From assembly GCF_001294335.1 (NCBI RefSeq), contig NZ_LGKG01000196.1:62001-126000 (forward strand): a stretch of 64,000 bases of DNA. Direction: 5' to 3'. Shown one piece after another: positions 25,924 through 33,466 of this stretch (the first letter of the stretch is position 1; the number at the start of each line of letters is the position of its first letter). The position numbers were made by a program, and so were the translations under genes. The notes below the pieces were generated by a model. The model did not search any database, had not been told where the DNA came from, and was given only the letters and a program-made list of their open reading frames with translations. This DNA comes from Streptomyces chattanoogensis. Lineage in GTDB: Bacteria > Actinomycetota > Actinomycetes > Streptomycetales > Streptomycetaceae.

Positions 25924-26925
25924 TCAGTGGGCGGGGGGCTCGCCGCAGGAGCGGCGGGTGACGAGCCGGGCGGGCAGCAGCACCGAGCCGGCCGGGCGCC
26001 CCTCGATGCGCGCCAGCAGGGTGTGGACGGCGACCCGGCCCAGTTCGCGGGTGGGCTGGGCGATGACGGTCAGCGGCGGATCGGTGTGCGCGAACCACGG
26101 CACGTCGTCGTACGACACCAGCGCGACGTCGTCGGGGACCCGCAGCCCGCGCGCCTTGAGCTCGTCCATCGCGCCGAGTGCCATCAGGTTGTCGGTGGCC
26201 AGCACCGCGTCGGGCCGCTGCGGCAGGTCGAGGAGGTCGCTCATCACCCGGCGGCCGCCGGTGTGCTGGAGGTCGTGGGCGGCGCCGACGCGTTCGTCGG
26301 GCAGGCCGATGCCGTGGGCGGCCAGGGCCGTACGGAAGAGGTCGAGGCGTTCGTCGCCGGTGGGGGTGCCGGCCGGGGCGACGATGATCGCGGGACGGCG
26401 GCGGCCGAGGGCGGCGAGGTGGGCGGCCAGATCGGTCATCGCGGCGCGGCCGTCGGCGCGTACGCAGGGGGCGTCGATGCCGGGCACGGTGCGGTCGAGG
26501 AGGACCAGCGGGGTGCCGGAGCCGACGACCTCGCCGAGCATCGCCGAGCCGGTGCCGGCCGAGCTGACCAGCAGCCCGTCGATCCGGCGGTCGAGCAGGG
26601 TGCGGATGTGGTCGTCCTGCTGCTCGGGGCGCTCGCCGGCGTTGCCGATGATCAGGCTGTAGCCGAGGCTGCGGGCCTCGTCCTCGACGGCGTCGGCGAG
26701 CTCGGTGAAGAAGGGGTTGGTCAGATCGCTGATGATCAGCCCGAGCGCGCCCGTGCGCGCGGTGCGCAGTGCTCGGGCCACGTTGTTGGGGCGGTAGCCC
26801 AGCTCCCGTACGGCGGCCAGCACCCGTTCGCGGGTCTCGGCGACCGGGCTGTGGCCGTTGAGGACCCGGGAAACGGTGGCGACGGAGACCCCTGCCCGCT
26901 CTGCCACGTCCTTGATGTTCGCCAT
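25924..26925 (-). CDS. rbsR: LacI-family repressor of the ribose operon
   Basis: This 333-residue LacI/GalR regulator has an N-terminal helix-turn-helix (IKDVAERAGVSVATVSRVLNG), a hinge (NNVARALRT) and a periplasmic-binding-like effector domain with LIISDLTNPFF. It is the first gene of the operon, 59 bp before rbsA. Two GTAATCG-type operators lie in its own promoter, so it should repress itself and rbsACBK until a sugar binds. Ribose specificity is inferred from its neighbours. Confidence 0.9.
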   Translation of the reverse strand: MANIKDVAERAGVSVATVSRVLNGHSPVAETRERVLAAVRELGYRPNNVARALRTARTGALGLIISDLTNPFFTELADAVEDEARSLGYSLIIGNAGERPEQQDDHIRTLLDRRIDGLLVSSAGTGSAMLGEVVGSGTPLVLLDRTVPGIDAPCVRADGRAAMTDLAAHLAALGRRRPAIIVAPAGTPTGDERLDLFRTALAAHGIGLPDERVGAAHDLQHTGGRRVMSDLLDLPQRPDAVLATDNLMALGAMDELKARGLRVPDDVALVSYDDVPWFAHTDPPLTVIAQPTRELGRVAVHTLLARIEGRPAGSVLLPARLVTRRSCGEPPAH

Positions 26926-26974
26926 GGCGCCGTTGCCATTCTGCTTGTGCCGTCCGCGTCGTCGCGGCCAACGT

Positions 26975-27026
26975 GTAATCGTTTTCGCGAGGCTCTAGGT
27001 AATCGATTACACGAGCTCGGCGTCAA
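26975..27026 (-). promoter_or_regulatory. rbs operon promoter with two LacI-type operators
   Basis: Minus strand: TTGACG (27021-27026), 18-bp spacer, TTACCT (26997-27002). The perfect palindrome GTAATCGATTAC (26999-27010) overlaps the -10 box. A second half-matching site, GTAATCGTTTTC (26975-26986), lies 24 bp further downstream centre to centre. This is a typical LacI-family autorepression layout. Confidence 0.7.
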
Positions 27027-27063
27027 GACGCCGCAAAGATGACCTGCGTCACAAAGACAGGGG

Positions 27064-27086
27064 GCCGCACCCCGGCGGGGTACGGC
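27064..27086 (-). terminator. Hairpin terminator of ohr
   Basis: GCCG-C-ACCCC (27064-27073) and GGGGT-A-CGGC (27077-27086) form a stem with one mismatch and a 3-base loop, 21 bp after the ohr stop codon. Confidence 0.6.
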
Positions 27087-27107
27087 TCCCGGCCATGGTC
27101 ACTGCCG

Positions 27108-27536
27108 TCAGGCGACGGTCAGCTTGACCTCGATGTTGCCGCGGGTGGCGTGCGAGTACGGGCACACCTGGTGCGCCTTCTCCACCAGCGCCTTGGCGGT
27201 GTCCGCGTCGACGTTCGGGATCGAGGCCGAGATCTCGACCGTGAGACCGAAGGCACCGGCCTCGGTCTTGCCGATGCCGACCTTGGCGGTCACCCGGGAC
27301 CCGGACACATCCTGCTTCTCCTGGCGGGCGACGACGCTGAGCGCACCCTGGAAGCAGGCGCTGTAGCCCGCCGCGAAGAGCTGCTCGGGGTTGGTGCCGG
27401 CGCCGCTGCCGCCCTGCTCCTTGGGCGGGTTGACGATCACGTCGAGCTTGCCGTCGTCGCTGGCGACACGGCCGTCGCGGCCGTTCTCGGCGGTGGCGAC
27501 GGCGGTGTAGACGACATCGACAGTCGGGATGGACAT
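27108..27536 (-). CDS. ohr: Organic hydroperoxide resistance protein (Ohr/OsmC family)
   Basis: This 142-residue Ohr-type peroxidase reduces organic hydroperoxides using two reactive cysteines, both present: Cys61 (GYSACFQGAL) and Cys125 (VCPYSHATRGN). The remaining family signature is GTNPEQLFAAGYSAC. RBS AGGAGG precedes ATG 27536. There is no adjacent OhrR; the nearest MarR gene is 2 kb away and faces another target. It is monocistronic with its own terminator. Confidence 0.94.
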   Translation of the reverse strand: MSIPTVDVVYTAVATAENGRDGRVASDDGKLDVIVNPPKEQGGSGAGTNPEQLFAAGYSACFQGALSVVARQEKQDVSGSRVTAKVGIGKTEAGAFGLTVEISASIPNVDADTAKALVEKAHQVCPYSHATRGNIEVKLTVA

Positions 27537-27669
27537 ACGAAATCCTCCTGTGATTCGCCGCGACTCGCGCCCACGGATCGCGACGGCTTGCCGCTGAGCC
27601 TAACGGGCGCGGGCAAGGGGGCGGGGGGACGGGGTGTGGGCGCCCGCAGACCCGCCTCGGGGACTTCCG

Positions 27670-28152
27670 TCAGCCACGCCCGCGCCGCCGGTCCTCCTCC
27701 CCCGCCCCGGGAGCGAACGCCCGGGCGACGGCGAGGCTGTCTTCGTAGACGTGGTGACGGGTGATGAGGCCGTTGTCGACCGTGAGGTGCAGGGCGAAAC
27801 GGGCGCGGTAGGCGTGGCCGGTGGGGCGGGCGGTCTGACGGATTTCGCCGAGCACGACGGCGTCGCCGCCGTCGACGAGGATGCGCTCGATCTCCGTGGC
27901 CGCCTGCCCGGGTATGTGGTGTTCGGCAAGCTCACGGTAGTGCGCGGCGGCGTCGGCGCGGGTGGAGCGGTGGCGGATCCAGGGGGTGGCGGTGCGGCCG
28001 TGCTCGTCCTCCGGCCAGTCCAGCTTCCAGTCGGCCCGTTCCGCGTACAGCTCGGCGATGCGCTCGGCGTCGCCCTCGCCGATGCGGCGCAGCAGTTCCT
28101 CCACCACAGCGCGGGTGGCGGCGGGCGCGGGGGTGGCGGCGGGTGACGGCAT
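27670..28152 (-). CDS. NTF2-like/SnoaL-type protein
   Basis: This 160-residue cone-shaped NTF2-like fold protein contains VVEELLRRIGEGDAERIAELYAERADW (helix pair and first strand), HYRELAEHH and FALHLTVDNGLITRHHVYEDSLA near the end. Such proteins are small-molecule enzymes or binding proteins in secondary metabolism or detoxification. No catalytic residues can be assigned. RBS AAGGGG precedes ATG 28152. A palindrome TTACCT-CCC-AGGTAA lies about 85 bp upstream. The function is unknown. Confidence 0.75.
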   Translation of the reverse strand: MPSPAATPAPAATRAVVEELLRRIGEGDAERIAELYAERADWKLDWPEDEHGRTATPWIRHRSTRADAAAHYRELAEHHIPGQAATEIERILVDGGDAVVLGEIRQTARPTGHAYRARFALHLTVDNGLITRHHVYEDSLAVARAFAPGAGEEDRRRGRG

Positions 28153-28234
28153 GGGTGCCCCTTTGGTCGGGAAGCCGCGTCAGGCCTGACGCGGGGAGAG
28201 CGTCATCCTTGCCCGCACCGGGGCGGACCGGCGA

Positions 28235-28249
28235 TTACCTCCCAGGTAA
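28235..28249. promoter_or_regulatory. Palindrome TTACCT-CCC-AGGTAA, candidate HxlR/MarR-type operator
   Basis: Perfect 6-bp arms with a 3-bp centre lie between the NTF2-like gene start and the terminator of the oxidoreductase gene. The TTACCT/AGGTAA form is like sites of HxlR-type regulators, but no such regulator gene is in the window. Confidence 0.4.
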
Positions 28250-28316
28250 GGGCAGGCACCCCGTGCACCGCGGCGGGGGTTCTCCGAGGCGGCTCGGAGA
28301 ACCCCCAGGCCTGCCC
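28250..28316 (-). terminator. Strong terminator of the oxidoreductase gene
   Basis: A 14-bp perfect stem (28275-28288 with 28293-28306, GCGG loop) is enclosed by an outer pair, GGGCAGGC (28250-28257) with GCCTGCCC (28309-28316). It lies 17 bp after the oxidoreductase stop. Confidence 0.85.
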
Positions 28317-28333
28317 CTGATCCTGACGTGGCG

Positions 28334-29356
28334 TCAGGCGTCGAGGCTCACGATCATCTTTCCGGTGTTCTCACCGCGGAGCATGCCCAGGAACGCGTCG
28401 ACGGCGTTCTCGATGCCGGATACGGTCGTCTCGCTGTACTTCAGCTCGCCCGAGCGCACCCAGGACGACACCTCCTGGACGAACTGCGGGTGGAGAGCGC
28501 TGTGGTCCGATACGAGCAGACCCTGCAGGCGCAGCCGCTTGCCGATCACCAGGGCGAGGTTGCGCGGTGCCGCGGGCGGCTCGGTGGTGTTGTACTGCGA
28601 GATCATGCCGCATATGGCGACCCGGCCGTGCACGTTCAGGGAGCTGATGGCCGCTTCGAGGTGCTCGCCGCCGACGTTGTCGAAGTAGACGTCGATGCCG
28701 TCGGGTGCGGCCTTCTTGAGCTGCTCGGCGACCGGGGTGCCGTTCTTGTAGTTGAAGGCCGCGTCGAAGCCGTACTCCTCGACCAGGAGCCTGACCTTTT
28801 CGTCCGAGCCGGCGCTGCCGATGACGCGCGAGGCGCCCTTGAGCCTGGCGATCTGGCCGACCTGGCTGCCGACCGCGCCCGCGGCGCCGGAGACGAAGAC
28901 GACGTCGCCCTCCTTGAGGGAGGCGACCTCCAGGAGGCCGGCGTAGGCGGTCAGGCCCGTCATGCCCAGGACGCCGAGGTAGCCGGAGAGCGGGGCGAGC
29001 GCGGGGTCCGCCTTGGTGGCGCGCGCCGCGTCCAGGACCGCGTACTCGCGCCAGCCCAGGCCGTGCAGGACGTGGTCGCCGACGGCGAACTTCTCGGAGC
29101 GGGAGGCGATGACCTCGCCGACCGCGCCGCCGTCCATGGGCTCATCCAGCTGGAAGGGCGGGACATAGGACTTCACGTCGTTCATCCGGCCGCGCATGTA
29201 CGGGTCGACGGAGAAGTGGCGGTTGCGGACCACGATCTGGCCCTCGGCGGGCTCGGGGACCGCGGCCTCGCGCAGGGCGAAGTCGTCCGGGGTGGGCCAG
29301 CCGTGCGGGCGGGCGGTGAGGTGCCATTCGCGGCCGGTTGCGGGAAGTGCGGACAT
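28334..29356 (-). CDS. NADP-dependent medium-chain oxidoreductase (CurA/leukotriene-B4-dehydrogenase-like)
   Basis: This 340-residue zinc-independent MDR enzyme reduces double bonds of enones or allylic aldehydes with NADPH. The Rossmann motif is VSGAAGAVGSQVGQIA, and the family-typical DPYMRGRMND and DVYFDNVGGEHLEAA are present. ATG 29356 is chosen with GGAGGA upstream. It is divergent from a MarR regulator across a 187-bp gap carrying several dyads, so MarR-controlled induction by an electrophile is likely. The substrate is unknown. Confidence 0.9.
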   Translation of the reverse strand: MSALPATGREWHLTARPHGWPTPDDFALREAAVPEPAEGQIVVRNRHFSVDPYMRGRMNDVKSYVPPFQLDEPMDGGAVGEVIASRSEKFAVGDHVLHGLGWREYAVLDAARATKADPALAPLSGYLGVLGMTGLTAYAGLLEVASLKEGDVVFVSGAAGAVGSQVGQIARLKGASRVIGSAGSDEKVRLLVEEYGFDAAFNYKNGTPVAEQLKKAAPDGIDVYFDNVGGEHLEAAISSLNVHGRVAICGMISQYNTTEPPAAPRNLALVIGKRLRLQGLLVSDHSALHPQFVQEVSSWVRSGELKYSETTVSGIENAVDAFLGMLRGENTGKMIVSLDA

Positions 29357-29404
29357 CAGCGCGGTCCTCCAGATTCTGCAGGGTGCTTTCGGTACATCGG
29401 CAGG

Positions 29405-29446
29405 TCGGCGCCTCGGCGCCTCGGACGTCAGTGGTCGGCGCCTCGG
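29405..29446. repeat. Direct repeats of CGGCGCCTCGG in the MDR/MarR gap
   Basis: TCGGCGCCTCGG-like units recur at about 29405, 29414 and 29435. They lie in the 5' region of the oxidoreductase transcript. No function is assigned. Confidence 0.55.
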
Positions 29447-29457
29447 AACTCGGATGT

Positions 29458-29536
29458 ACTTCAGATACCCAAATGATTCAGGTACTGAAACAATGATGAG
29501 CATCGATGTTTCATGTTGTCAAGCAATTGGGTACCC
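29458..29536. promoter_or_regulatory. MarR operator region between the divergent MDR and MarR genes
   Basis: In an A+T-rich island are the palindrome TTCAG-GTA-CTGAA (29477-29489), a direct TTCAGATAC/TTCAGGTAC pair, and inverted arms TACCCAA (29466-29472) with TTGGGTA (29527-29533) overlapping GGGTACCC. These are plausible sites for the adjacent MarR protein. TACCCT (29532-29537) is six bases before its ATG. Confidence 0.55.
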
Positions 29537-29543
29537 TAGGGGC

Positions 29544-30053
29544 ATGACAACGCGCGCAGACTCCCTGACCGTCGAGGTCGTCGATCTCATCGGCACCGTC
29601 GTCGCCCGTTACCACGAGGAATACGAGCACGCCGCCGCCGAGCACGCCCTGACCGGCGCGCAGGCGCGGGTGCTCAGCCTGCTCCACATAGAGCCGCTGC
29701 CCATGCGCAAGGTCGCCCAGCGGCTGAAGTGCGAGCCCTCGAACGTCACGGGGATCGTGGACCGCCTGGAGTCCCGCGGTCTGGTCGAGCGCCGGCCCGA
29801 TCCGGCCGACCGCCGGATCAAGCTCGCCGCGCCGACCACCGAAGGCACCCGTACGGCCGAGCGGCTGCGTGCCTCCCTCGACTTCGCGCGCGAGCCGCTG
29901 GGCCAGCTGACCGTCGCCGAGCGCACCCTGCTCAAGCAGCTGCTCCAGCGGATGCTGGGCATAGCACCGGAGCCGGAGGAGATAGCGGCGGAGCAGGCGA
30001 CGGGAGGCGGAGTGGGTACCGGAGGCGGATTGGCCCAGGAACGGCGGGCGTGA
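29544..30053 (+). CDS. MarR-family transcriptional regulator
   Basis: This 169-residue winged-helix regulator has its DNA-binding part in LPMRKVAQRLKCEPSNVTGIVDRLESRGLVERRPDPADRR (recognition helix and wing, about residues 53-93), between N- and C-terminal dimer helices. It ends in a Gly-rich tail. It starts six bases after a -10-like TACCCT with no RBS and is divergent from the MDR oxidoreductase, its probable target. The single Cys in LKCEP could be redox-sensitive, but one Cys alone is weak evidence. Confidence 0.9.
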   Translation: MTTRADSLTVEVVDLIGTVVARYHEEYEHAAAEHALTGAQARVLSLLHIEPLPMRKVAQRLKCEPSNVTGIVDRLESRGLVERRPDPADRRIKLAAPTTEGTRTAERLRASLDFAREPLGQLTVAERTLLKQLLQRMLGIAPEPEEIAAEQATGGGVGTGGGLAQERRA

Positions 30054-30096
30054 ATGTCCCAGGTGACCGGCCCGGATGCCCTCTAACCTGATCCGC

Positions 30097-30723
30097 ATGA
30101 CGTCCCAGAGCCCCCAGACCCGCCACACCGTCGACTTCTACTTCGACCCGATCTGTCCGTTCGCCTGGATCTCCTCCCGCTGGATCCTGGAGGTCGAACG
30201 CCACCGCGACCTGGACCTCCGGTTCCGGGTGATGAGCCTGTCGGTGCTCAACGAGGGCCGCGAGGATCTGCCCGAGAAGTACCGCGCGCTGCTGGAGGCG
30301 GGCTGGGGCCCGGTGCGGGTGTGCATCGCGGCCGCCCAGGAGCACGGCGAGAAGGTGCTGCGCGATCTGTACACCGCGCTCGGCACCCGGATCCACACCC
30401 ACGGCCGCGAGGACACCGCCACCGTCATCGAGGAGGCGCTGGCCGAGGTCGGTCTGCCGGCCGAGCTGGCCCTCGCCGCCGGGCGGGAGGCGTACGACGA
30501 TGCGCTGCGCAAGAGCCACCACCAGGGGATGGACCCGGTCGGCGAGGACGTCGGCACCCCGACCATCCACATCGACGGGGTCGCGTTCTTCGGCCCGGTG
30601 CTGATGGCGATTCCGCGGGGCGAGGAGGCGGTACGGGTCTTCGACGGCGCCCGCCTCCTGGCCGGTTACGACAAGTTCTTCGAGCTGAAGCGGACCCGTA
30701 CCGGGGAGTTCGACTTCAGCTGA
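30097..30723 (+). CDS. DsbA-family protein, mycothiol-dependent nitroreductase Rv2466c-like
   Basis: This is a 208-residue thioredoxin-fold protein with an all-helical insert. The active-site region reads [19 protein letters not shown]. In Rv2466c this is CPWC, but here the second Cys is Ala23, leaving only Cys20 (monothiol). The middle [13 protein letters not shown] and [17 protein letters not shown] (cis-Pro loop) fit the family, which uses mycothiol. ATG 30097 is preferred over the ATG seven codons upstream because TAACCT precedes it by seven bases. Its 3' end overlaps the convergent MFS gene by eight bases. Confidence 0.82.
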   Translation: MTSQSPQTRHTVDFYFDPICPFAWISSRWILEVERHRDLDLRFRVMSLSVLNEGREDLPEKYRALLEAGWGPVRVCIAAAQEHGEKVLRDLYTALGTRIHTHGREDTATVIEEALAEVGLPAELALAAGREAYDDALRKSHHQGMDPVGEDVGTPTIHIDGVAFFGPVLMAIPRGEEAVRVFDGARLLAGYDKFFELKRTRTGEFDFS

Positions 30724-32317
30724 CGGTGGCCCCGGGAGCCGGCGCCGCGGTTCCGGCAGCCGGATCCGTAACGGCCGGATCCGTAACGGCCGCGCCCTCC
30801 GCGGTCCGCACCCGCCGCAACAGCGCCACCGCCAGCACCGCCGCGCACACCATCACACCCGCCGCACCCAGCACCGCCGCGTGCATCCCGTCGACGAAGG
30901 CCGCGCGGGCCGCGGTCAGCAGCGCCGCGCCCGCCCGGCCCGGCAGCTGCCCGGCCACCGCTGCCGCACCCGCCAGCGTCTCGCGCGCCGCATCGGCCGC
31001 CGCCGCGGGAAGCCCGGCAGGCAGCAAATCGCCGATGCCGGACCGGTACTGCGCGCTGCCGACGGTCCCCAGGATCGCCATGCCCAGCGCACCGCCCAGC
31101 TCCGTGCCCGACTGCAGCACCGCCGAGGCGGAGCCGGCCCGCTCCGGCGGGGCGACGCCGATGGCCAGTTCGTTGCTCAGCGACATCACCATCATCAGGC
31201 CCGCGGCATAGACCGACGAGGCGACCATGACGTACCAGAGCGTCGAGCCCGGTTCGAGCCCGGACAGCCAGGCGAAGCCGCCGGCGGCGATGGCGAACCC
31301 CAGGCCGATGACGTACGCCCGGTCCATCCGCCGGGAGAGCGTCGCGGCCAGTGGCGCCATCCCGCCCACCGCGAGGGTCGGCACCAGGTTCCACAACGCG
31401 GCCTCGAGCGGGCTCATGCCCCGTACGGACTGCAGATACTGGGTGAAGAAGACCGCGCAGCCGACCAGCGCGAACATCGCCAGCAGGTTCATCAGCACCG
31501 AGACGCTGTAGCCGCGGTGCCGGAACAGCTCCAGGTCGAGCATGGGATGGCGGGCGGTGCGCTGCCGGCGGACGAAGGCCGCGGCGGCCAGCAGGCCGAT
31601 GACCAGGGCGATGACGGGCAGCGCCGTCAGGCCGTTGCGGGCGATCTCCTTGATGCCGTAGACGCAGGGCAGCATGGCGAGGAGGGAGAGGAGCGAGCCG
31701 GGCAGGTCGAAGCTCCCCGCCGCGGGGTTCTTGAACTCCGGGAGCAGCAGCGGCCCGCAGACCAGCAGCAGCACCATCGCCGGGGTGTTGATCAGGAACA
31801 CCGAGCCCCACCAGAAGTGTTCCAGCAGCGCCCCGCTGAGCACCGGACCGACCGCGATCCCGCCCATCGTGGCCGCCGACCAGATGGCGATCGCCTTGCC
31901 GCGCTGCTTGGCGTCGTGGAAGAGATTGCGGATCAGGGCGAGCGTGGACGGCATCAGGGTCGCGCCGCCGACGCCGAGCAACGCCCGTGCGGCGATGAGC
32001 ATTCCGGCGCTCTGCGCATACGCGGCGATCCCGGAGGCGAGGCCGAAGAGGAGGGCGCCGGACAGCAGCAGCTTGCGGCGGCCGATGCGGTCGCCCAGCG
32101 CGCCCATGGTGATCAGCAGGCCGGCGAGGACGAAGCCGTAGACATCCAGGATCCACAGCTGCTGGACGCTGCTCGGTTCGAGTTCCGCGGTCAGGAACGG
32201 CACCGCGAAGTAGAGCACCGACACGTCCATCGAGACGAGGAGGCAGGGCAGCAGGAGGACACCGAGGGCGGTCCACTCCCGGCGGCCGGCCCGAGGTGTG
32301 TACGAAGTAAACGTCAT
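30716..32317 (-). CDS. MFS drug-efflux transporter, DHA2 (14-TM, EmrB/QacA) family
   Basis: This 533-residue proton-driven multidrug exporter has about 14 hydrophobic segments. The loop motif between TM2 and TM3 is [16 protein letters not shown] and motif C is [17 protein letters not shown]. The C-terminus carries a duplicated AVTDP sequence from a 15-base tandem repeat near 30764-30793, in a non-conserved tail. It is divergent from a GntR-TetR regulator, with the palindrome CTAGTGCACTAG in the gap. Efflux of an antibiotic or dye is likely; the substrate is unknown. Confidence 0.93.
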   Translation of the reverse strand: MTFTSYTPRAGRREWTALGVLLLPCLLVSMDVSVLYFAVPFLTAELEPSSVQQLWILDVYGFVLAGLLITMGALGDRIGRRKLLLSGALLFGLASGIAAYAQSAGMLIAARALLGVGGATLMPSTLALIRNLFHDAKQRGKAIAIWSAATMGGIAVGPVLSGALLEHFWWGSVFLINTPAMVLLLVCGPLLLPEFKNPAAGSFDLPGSLLSLLAMLPCVYGIKEIARNGLTALPVIALVIGLLAAAAFVRRQRTARHPMLDLELFRHRGYSVSVLMNLLAMFALVGCAVFFTQYLQSVRGMSPLEAALWNLVPTLAVGGMAPLAATLSRRMDRAYVIGLGFAIAAGGFAWLSGLEPGSTLWYVMVASSVYAAGLMMVMSLSNELAIGVAPPERAGSASAVLQSGTELGGALGMAILGTVGSAQYRSGIGDLLPAGLPAAAADAARETLAGAAAVAGQLPGRAGAALLTAARAAFVDGMHAAVLGAAGVMVCAAVLAVALLRRVRTAEGAAVTDPAVTDPAAGTAAPAPGATVS

Positions 32318-32387
32318 GCTGGCACCGTAAGCAGCGGACGCTTACCGTGCAAACATGAAGCAGGAAAAGGGCGTTGGTCGTGCATCA

Positions 32388-32482
32388 CACTAGTGCACCC
32401 AGCTAGCGCGGCGGCGTGAAAAGCGGCTGCACTGCTACCCTTGGAGCCACTGAACCGTCCCTCAACCGCTCTAGTGCACTAG
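32388..32482. promoter_or_regulatory. Operators between the MFS and GntR-TetR genes
   Basis: A perfect 12-bp palindrome CTAGTGCACTAG (32471-32482) sits 15 bp before the regulator start. A related CACTAGTGCAC (32388-32398) lies about 70 bp after the MFS start, in the shared 180-bp gap. They are probable binding sites of the dual-HTH regulator. Confidence 0.65.
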
Positions 32483-32497
32483 TACGGAGGTCGCCCC

Positions 32498-33466
32498 GTG
32501 GACGAGCCCGCTCCGCCGCCCTACCGCCGGATCGTCGCCGAGATCCGGCGCCGTATCGACTCCGGCGAGCTGACGCCGGGCGACCGGGTGCCCTCGACCC
32601 GACGGATCACCCAGGAGTGGGGGGTGGCGATGGCGACCGCCACCAAGGTGCTGACGACGCTGCGCCAGGAGGGGGCCGTACGGGCCGTGCCGGGCGTGGG
32701 CACCGTCGTGGCCGAGCCGCAGCGGGCCGCCCGCACCGAACCGCCCCGCGGGCGCCGGCCGCGCGACACCGACACCGGGCTGAACCGCGACCGCGTCGTC
32801 CGGGCGGCGATCAAGGTCGCCGACGCCGAGGGGCTGCGGGCGCTGTCGATGCGCCGGGTCGCCGCCGAGTTCGGGGTGTCCTCGATGGCGCTCTACCGGC
32901 ATGTGGCGAACAAGGAGGCCCTGGTGCTGCTGATGGCGGACGCGGCGTTCGCGGAGGTCCGGCTGCCCGATCCGGCGCCGGAGGGCTGGCGGGACCGGAT
33001 GGAGGCGGGGGCGCGGCTGCAGTGGGCGCTCTACCAGCGGCATCCGTGGCTGGCGCAGTATCTGTCGATCACCCGGCCGCAGCCGATGCCGCGGGCGATG
33101 GCGCTGATCGAGTGGACGATGGCGCGGGTCGCGGGGGTGGATCCGGTGACGCTGATCCATATGGCCGTGACGCTGCTGAACTACGTACGGTCCACCGCCG
33201 CCGGCTTCGAGGACGACCTGGAGGCCGAGCAGGAGACCGGGATGGACCGGAACCAGTGGATGGCGTCCATGGAGCCGGCGTTCGAGGGCATTCTCCGGTC
33301 CGGTTCGTACCCCATGTACGCGGGGATCGACGGGGCCGGGGAGGGTGTGGTGACGCTGGAGACGGTGTTCGAGTTCGGGCTGGCGCGGCTCCTGGACGGC
33401 ATGGAGGTGGTGGCCGGGCGCCGGACGGCGGCGGGGCCGGGACCGTCAGCCGAGCTCCCCGCGTAA
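32498..33466 (+). CDS. Regulator with GntR N-terminal HTH fused to TetR-type domain
   Basis: This 322-residue protein contains two DNA-binding modules. Residues about 5-72 are a GntR winged HTH (YRRIVAEIRRRIDSGELTPGDRVPSTRRI, then the wing VPGVGTVV). Residues about 93-150 are a TetR HTH (ALSMRRVAAEFGVSSMALYRHVANKE), followed by a TetR C-terminal ligand domain. RBS ACGGAGG precedes GTG 32498. It is divergent from the MFS exporter and likely represses it. Its stop codon lies inside the convergent PucR gene (21-bp overlap). Confidence 0.9.
   Translation: MDEPAPPPYRRIVAEIRRRIDSGELTPGDRVPSTRRITQEWGVAMATATKVLTTLRQEGAVRAVPGVGTVVAEPQRAARTEPPRGRRPRDTDTGLNRDRVVRAAIKVADAEGLRALSMRRVAAEFGVSSMALYRHVANKEALVLLMADAAFAEVRLPDPAPEGWRDRMEAGARLQWALYQRHPWLAQYLSITRPQPMPRAMALIEWTMARVAGVDPVTLIHMAVTLLNYVRSTAAGFEDDLEAEQETGMDRNQWMASMEPAFEGILRSGSYPMYAGIDGAGEGVVTLETVFEFGLARLLDGMEVVAGRRTAAGPGPSAELPA

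Noticed and set aside
23576..26662. 1028-codon plus-strand open frame across the rbs operon
   Set aside because: It is opposite rbsC, rbsA and rbsR, all with clear motifs; a shadow frame.
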